Shown here: positions 5,439-8,173 of the stretch, piece by piece | Position numbering within the stretch: position 1 is the first letter of the stretch | Layout of the letters: every line of letters starts with the position of its first letter | Source of the DNA: JAYXXU01 sp049301135 | Lineage (GTDB): Bacteria; Pseudomonadota; Gammaproteobacteria; Pseudomonadales; Moraxellaceae | Direction of reading: 5' to 3' | Assembly (NCBI GenBank): GCA_049301135.1 | Contig: JBAQKP010000230.1 | Span: 1 to 8,173, forward strand | Length of the DNA stretch: 8,173 bases | The notes under the pieces: model-generated | What the model saw: only the letters and a program-made list of their open reading frames with translations | What the model was told of the DNA's origin: nothing | Databases searched by the model: none | Translations under genes and position numbers: made by a program

Positions 5439-6010
5439 CGATGACAGCAGAAGCAGTATTGGCGTTGATTGAAGCGCGTCAATCGGTGGGTCAGTTGGTC
5501 GAGCCTGCGCCGAGCGATGCGCAGTTGGCACAAGCGGTACAAGCGGCGTTGGCTGCACCCGATCATCACCGCTTGCGGCCGTGGCGCTTTATACGGGTAC
5601 ACGGCGACGCACGGCTACAGATGGGTGAAGTGCTGGTGCAGGCACTGCAAGCACAAGGCGAAACCGATCCGCAACAACTCGAGCGGGTGCGCAAACAGCC
5701 GCTGCGTGCGCCATTGATTTTGCTGGCGGTGACTACTTGTCAAGATCACCCAAAAGTGCCGCTGTTTGAGCAGTTGCTCAGCAGTGGTGCAGGCGTGCAA
5801 AACTTGTTGCTGATGTTACAGGCGCAGGGTTTTGCGGCCATCTGGCGTACGGGCGCACTGGTCGATCATCCGTTGTTAAAGTCAGCCTTTGGCCTACAAG
5901 ACACCGATCAAGTGGTGGGTTTTATTTATATTGGGACGGCGGCGCGTGAGTTACCAGCGAGAAGTCGCTTGTCAGTCGATGATTTTCTGTCAGACTGGCA
6001 CGCGCAATAA
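5435..6010 (+). CDS. YdjA-like nitroreductase family flavoprotein
   Basis: The 191-residue protein is predicted to be a cytoplasmic FMN-dependent NAD(P)H oxidoreductase. It follows E. coli YdjA (183 residues) along its length: LIEARQSVGQLVEPAPSDAQL near the start (11-31), the APDHHRLRPWRF block (41-52) like YdjA APDHKSMQPWHF, RAPLILLAV (91-99), HKVP-type DHPKVPLFEQ (104-113), and SSGAGVQNLLLMLQAQGFAAIWRTGAL (117-142), followed by VGFIYIGT (161-168). The family usually has R-R-S near the N-terminus, where Arg contacts the FMN phosphate; here it is R15-Q16-S17, so one Arg is replaced. YdjA reduces nitroaromatics poorly in vitro and its natural substrate is not settled, so no substrate is proposed here. 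It is coupled to the hydrolase gene upstream and sits 48 bp before gpsA. Confidence 0.88.
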   Translation: MTMTAEAVLALIEARQSVGQLVEPAPSDAQLAQAVQAALAAPDHHRLRPWRFIRVHGDARLQMGEVLVQALQAQGETDPQQLERVRKQPLRAPLILLAVTTCQDHPKVPLFEQLLSSGAGVQNLLLMLQAQGFAAIWRTGALVDHPLLKSAFGLQDTDQVVGFIYIGTAARELPARSRLSVDDFLSDWHAQ

Positions 6011-6058
6011 GCTTTGCGCCGAATGCGTCTATTTGCCGATGGTATGTGTTAGAGAAAG

Positions 6059-7150
6059 ATGATGAATGATTTACCGATAAATTCAGCGAAGCCATCGCCC
6101 ACCGACCAGCCATTACGGGTGACGGTGCTGGGTGGGGGTAGTTTTGGTACGGCGATGGCCAATCTGGCTGCGCGCAATGGTTGCCAGACCCGCATGTGGA
6201 TTCGTGATGCTGCGGTTGCGGCACAGATGCAGGCCACGCGTCGTAATCAGCGTTATTTACCGGATTTTGAGTTACATGATTCGCTGCGCTATAGCGGTGA
6301 TTTGGCTGAGGTGGTGCAAGACTGTGAGGTGCTGCTGGTGGCCGTGCCGAGTCATTCGTTTCGGGCGGTGCTCAAACAAGTCGCCGGTTTATTGGCCGAT
6401 TCGAGCGTGCAGCCGGTGGTGGTGTCACTGACCAAAGGCATCGAGGCCGATAGCTTTGCGTTGATGAGTGATATTATCCATGCTGAGTTACCGAGTATCG
6501 AATACGGCGTGCTGTCGGGCCCAAATCTGGCCAAAGAAATCATGTCCGGTATGCCTGCCGGTACAGTGATCGCCAGTCAAAGCGAGCGGGTGCGTGCGTT
6601 GGTGCATCGGGCGCTGGCCAGTGCGTTGTTTCGGGTATTTGCCAATACCGATGTGCATGGCGTGGAGTTAGGCGGCGCGCTAAAGAATATTTATGCAGTG
6701 GCGATGGGCATGGGCGCGGCGTACCAGCTTGGCGAAAATACCCGCAGTATGTTGCTGACGCGTGCGTTGGCTGAAATGAGCCGGTTTGCGGTACAGTTGG
6801 GTGCGAATCCGTTGACCTTTTTGGGCTTGTCGGGGGTCGGTGATTTGTTTGCGACCTGTAGCAGCCCACTCAGCCGCAATTATCAAATCGGATTGGCCTT
6901 GGGGCAGGGCAAAAACCTAGAAGAAGCAGTGAAAGCACTCGGTCAAACCGCCGAAGGGATCAACACGATTCGGCAAGTCCGTGCGCAAGCGCAAGCACTG
7001 CAAGTGTATATGCCGATTACCAATGCGTTGTATGAGGTGATTTATGAGGGCAAGCCGCCGCTCGGGATTGCGTTGTCACTGATGCAAAACGGCCATCGCA
7101 GTGATGTTGAGTTTGTCTTGCCGCACCAAGTGCCTGATTCAGCCAACTAA
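6059..7150 (+). CDS. gpsA: Glycerol-3-phosphate dehydrogenase [NAD(P)+]
   Basis: The enzyme reduces dihydroxyacetone phosphate to sn-glycerol-3-phosphate with NAD(P)H in the cytoplasm, supplying the backbone of phospholipids. It has 363 residues against 339 in E. coli; the extra part is mainly an N-terminal tail of about 18 residues. Marks are the Rossmann motif LGGGSFGTA (24-32), VAVPSHSFR (94-102), VSLTKGIE (122-129), LSGPNLAKEI with Lys159 (152-161), ELGGALKNIYAVAMG with the catalytic-type Lys209 (203-217), GENTRSMLLTRALAEM (225-240) and GLSGVGDLFATCSSPLSRNYQIG (256-278), then the helical C-terminal domain. The RBS is weak (GAGA at 6052-6055), three bases from the first ATG and six from the next ATG at 6062, so the true start may be 6062. 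It lies in the operon between the nitroreductase and sixA genes. Confidence 0.97.
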   Translation: MMNDLPINSAKPSPTDQPLRVTVLGGGSFGTAMANLAARNGCQTRMWIRDAAVAAQMQATRRNQRYLPDFELHDSLRYSGDLAEVVQDCEVLLVAVPSHSFRAVLKQVAGLLADSSVQPVVVSLTKGIEADSFALMSDIIHAELPSIEYGVLSGPNLAKEIMSGMPAGTVIASQSERVRALVHRALASALFRVFANTDVHGVELGGALKNIYAVAMGMGAAYQLGENTRSMLLTRALAEMSRFAVQLGANPLTFLGLSGVGDLFATCSSPLSRNYQIGLALGQGKNLEEAVKALGQTAEGINTIRQVRAQAQALQVYMPITNALYEVIYEGKPPLGIALSLMQNGHRSDVEFVLPHQVPDSAN

Positions 7151-7193
7151 ATGCAGTGCTTTACCCTTTAAACGTAAAACGGATCAATAGAAC

Positions 7194-7697
7194 ATGCAGT
7201 TGATTTTGGTGCGACATGGTGAGGCCGAACGCCAAACGCGCGATGACGCGGCGCGCAGTCTGACCGAGCGTGGCCAACGCCAAGCCGATTGGACGGCGCA
7301 GCAGATTTTGGCACGTTATCAGCCGGATCATCTGGTGGTCAGTCCACTCAAACGCGCCAAGCAAACTATGCAGGCGTTTAGCAAACGTTTACCGAACGTG
7401 CCGCTGCGTGTGATTGAGCAGATTAAGCCAGATGATGATGCAGCGCTGGCGTTAGCGGCGCTGGCACAATTGCAGGCCGAGCGGCCGATGGACTGTCTGT
7501 TGGTGGTCTGTCATATGAATGTGATTGCGCAGATGGCGGCCTTGCTGTTGGATGCGCGGCCAGACGCGTTTGAGTTGGCCGAAGCGCGGGTATTTGAGCA
7601 GGCAGTGATCGTGCCCGCACCGATCCTCACCGAGCTATCGGCTGAGTTGTGGCGGGTCGTGCCACCTTTTTTTAGTTCATCGTTGGGAAGCGAGTAA
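7194..7697 (+). CDS. sixA: Phosphohistidine phosphatase SixA
   Basis: A small histidine phosphatase of 167 residues (E. coli SixA has 161). SixA removes phosphate from histidines of phosphotransfer proteins: ArcB in early reports, and the nitrogen-related PTS protein NPr in later work. Catalytic signs are RHGEA at 7-11 with the nucleophile His8, LTERG (23-27), the VSPLKRAKQT motif (49-58) with Arg54, Glu75 in VIEQIKPDDD, and the second His in VCHMNVIAQM (His107). There is no signal peptide, so it is cytoplasmic. The ATG is 43 bp after gpsA with only a poor RBS (GGA ten bases upstream), which may mean modest expression within the operon. The stop is 4 bp before the gspL start. A general broad-specificity histidine phosphatase role cannot be excluded. 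Confidence 0.92.
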   Translation: MQLILVRHGEAERQTRDDAARSLTERGQRQADWTAQQILARYQPDHLVVSPLKRAKQTMQAFSKRLPNVPLRVIEQIKPDDDAALALAALAQLQAERPMDCLLVVCHMNVIAQMAALLLDARPDAFELAEARVFEQAVIVPAPILTELSAELWRVVPPFFSSSLGSE

Positions 7698-7701
7698 GCA
7701 T

Positions 7702-8173
7702 ATGCTGTATGTCTGGATGCCAGAGGGCAATGCGGCATGGCGCTGGTGGGTCGGTGATGCGACGGGTTTGATTGCGCTCAGTGAGTGGCAGTCAGCCGAC
7801 AATTGGGATGCGCTGCTCAGTGCGACCGCAGTCAATCCGCAGCGTGACGTGACGGTGTTTTTTCCGAGCAGTAGTGCGCAGTTACTACAGCGCACGATGT
7901 CACGTCAGCAGCGTCGCCAGCTCGGTGACCAAGGTGTGCGCTATCTGTTAGAAGAGTACACGCTGGGGTCGGTTGAGCAGTTGGCGGTGCGTGATCAGTT
8001 GATCGGTGAGGATCAGCTGAATGTGCTGGCCGTACCCTCGCACACGATTGCGCAATACATTCAGAATATGGCGCTGGGCAATTGGCAGTTACACGCGCTG
8101 TTGCCGGATTTTTTACTGGTTCCGCTGCAAGAGCAAAGCGCCAGTCTATTGTTGCACGGGCGTACCCCGATTT
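7702..8173 (+). CDS. gspL: Type II secretion system protein GspL, N-terminal part
   Basis: The first 157 codons run from the ATG at 7702 to the right edge. GspL is an inner-membrane platform protein whose cytoplasmic actin-like domain binds the secretion ATPase GspE; it pairs with GspM. The visible part is all cytoplasmic domain: MLYVWMPEG start, VTVFFPSSSAQLLQRTM (50-66), the family block QLGDQGVRYLLEEYTLGSVEQL (73-94) with its LLEE core, NVLAVPSHTIAQYI (107-120) and LLPDFLLVP (133-141). The membrane segment and ferredoxin-like periplasmic domain would lie beyond the window. It begins 4 bp after sixA, with GAG seven bases upstream inside the sixA end, so it belongs to the same operon. gspM would be expected next. 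I recall Acinetobacter type II secretion genes being scattered rather than in one cluster, which fits this context. Confidence 0.9.
   Translation, partial: MLYVWMPEGNAAWRWWVGDATGLIALSEWQSADNWDALLSATAVNPQRDVTVFFPSSSAQLLQRTMSRQQRRQLGDQGVRYLLEEYTLGSVEQLAVRDQLIGEDQLNVLAVPSHTIAQYIQNMALGNWQLHALLPDFLLVPLQEQSASLLLHGRTPI

Noticed and set aside
4926..5558. Long open frame (210 codons) on the minus strand opposite the hydrolase and nitroreductase genes
   Set aside because: Its product is low-complexity, rich in Arg, Pro, His and Thr, with no domain. It lies antisense to two well-supported genes whose codon bias explains the opening.
7151..7193. TTTAC-N9-GTAAA as a terminator between gpsA and sixA
   Set aside because: The stem is only five AT-rich pairs with no T-run, and the gene spacing suggests an operon.

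Overview
This window looks like ordinary chromosomal DNA from a gammaproteobacterium, most likely a member of the Moraxellaceae (Acinetobacter relatives). The reasons are moderate GC content, close matches to gammaproteobacterial UvrB, GpsA, SixA and YdjA-type proteins as I remember them, and a gene order (PhaC-like hydrolase, YdjA-like nitroreductase, gpsA, sixA, gspL) that I associate with Acinetobacter-type genomes. The genus assignment is inference. I see no rRNA, tRNA, CRISPR array, insertion sequence, phage gene or toxin-antitoxin pair, and no gene that looks recently acquired.

Left block (1-1345), read leftward: a SIMPL-domain lipoprotein gene (421-1155), then the 5' part of a multi-pass membrane protein gene (1-345) that runs off the left edge. 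A weak hairpin plus T-run between them may attenuate transcription. The lipoprotein gene is divergent from uvrB. The roughly 190-bp divergent region holds three inverted repeats and a good sigma70-like promoter for uvrB, but no recognisable E. coli-type LexA box.

Middle block (1346-4301): uvrB (1346-3475) encodes a complete excision-repair helicase-like subunit with an N-terminal extension of about 40 residues. It converges on a small unnamed lipoprotein gene (3656-4012, minus strand). The 180-bp gap between the two 3' ends contains two strong GC-rich hairpins and longer-range complementary segments, but no U-tract, so it is structured without being a textbook intrinsic terminator. The lipoprotein gene is divergent from the next operon across about 290 bp that carry one perfect 7-bp inverted repeat and no convincing gene.

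Right block (4302-8173), read rightward, probably one operon: a PHA-synthase-type Cys hydrolase (378 aa), a YdjA-like nitroreductase overlapping it by ATGA, gpsA (glycerol-3-phosphate dehydrogenase), sixA (phosphohistidine phosphatase) and the 5' part of gspL (type II secretion). Spacings are -4, 48, 43 and 4 bp. The genes do not form one pathway. They touch acyl or polyester chemistry, flavin redox, phospholipid precursor supply, phosphorelay reset and protein export. The least understood members are the PhaC-like hydrolase, the two lipoproteins and the membrane protein. I found no clear evidence of a novel defence or mobile system.
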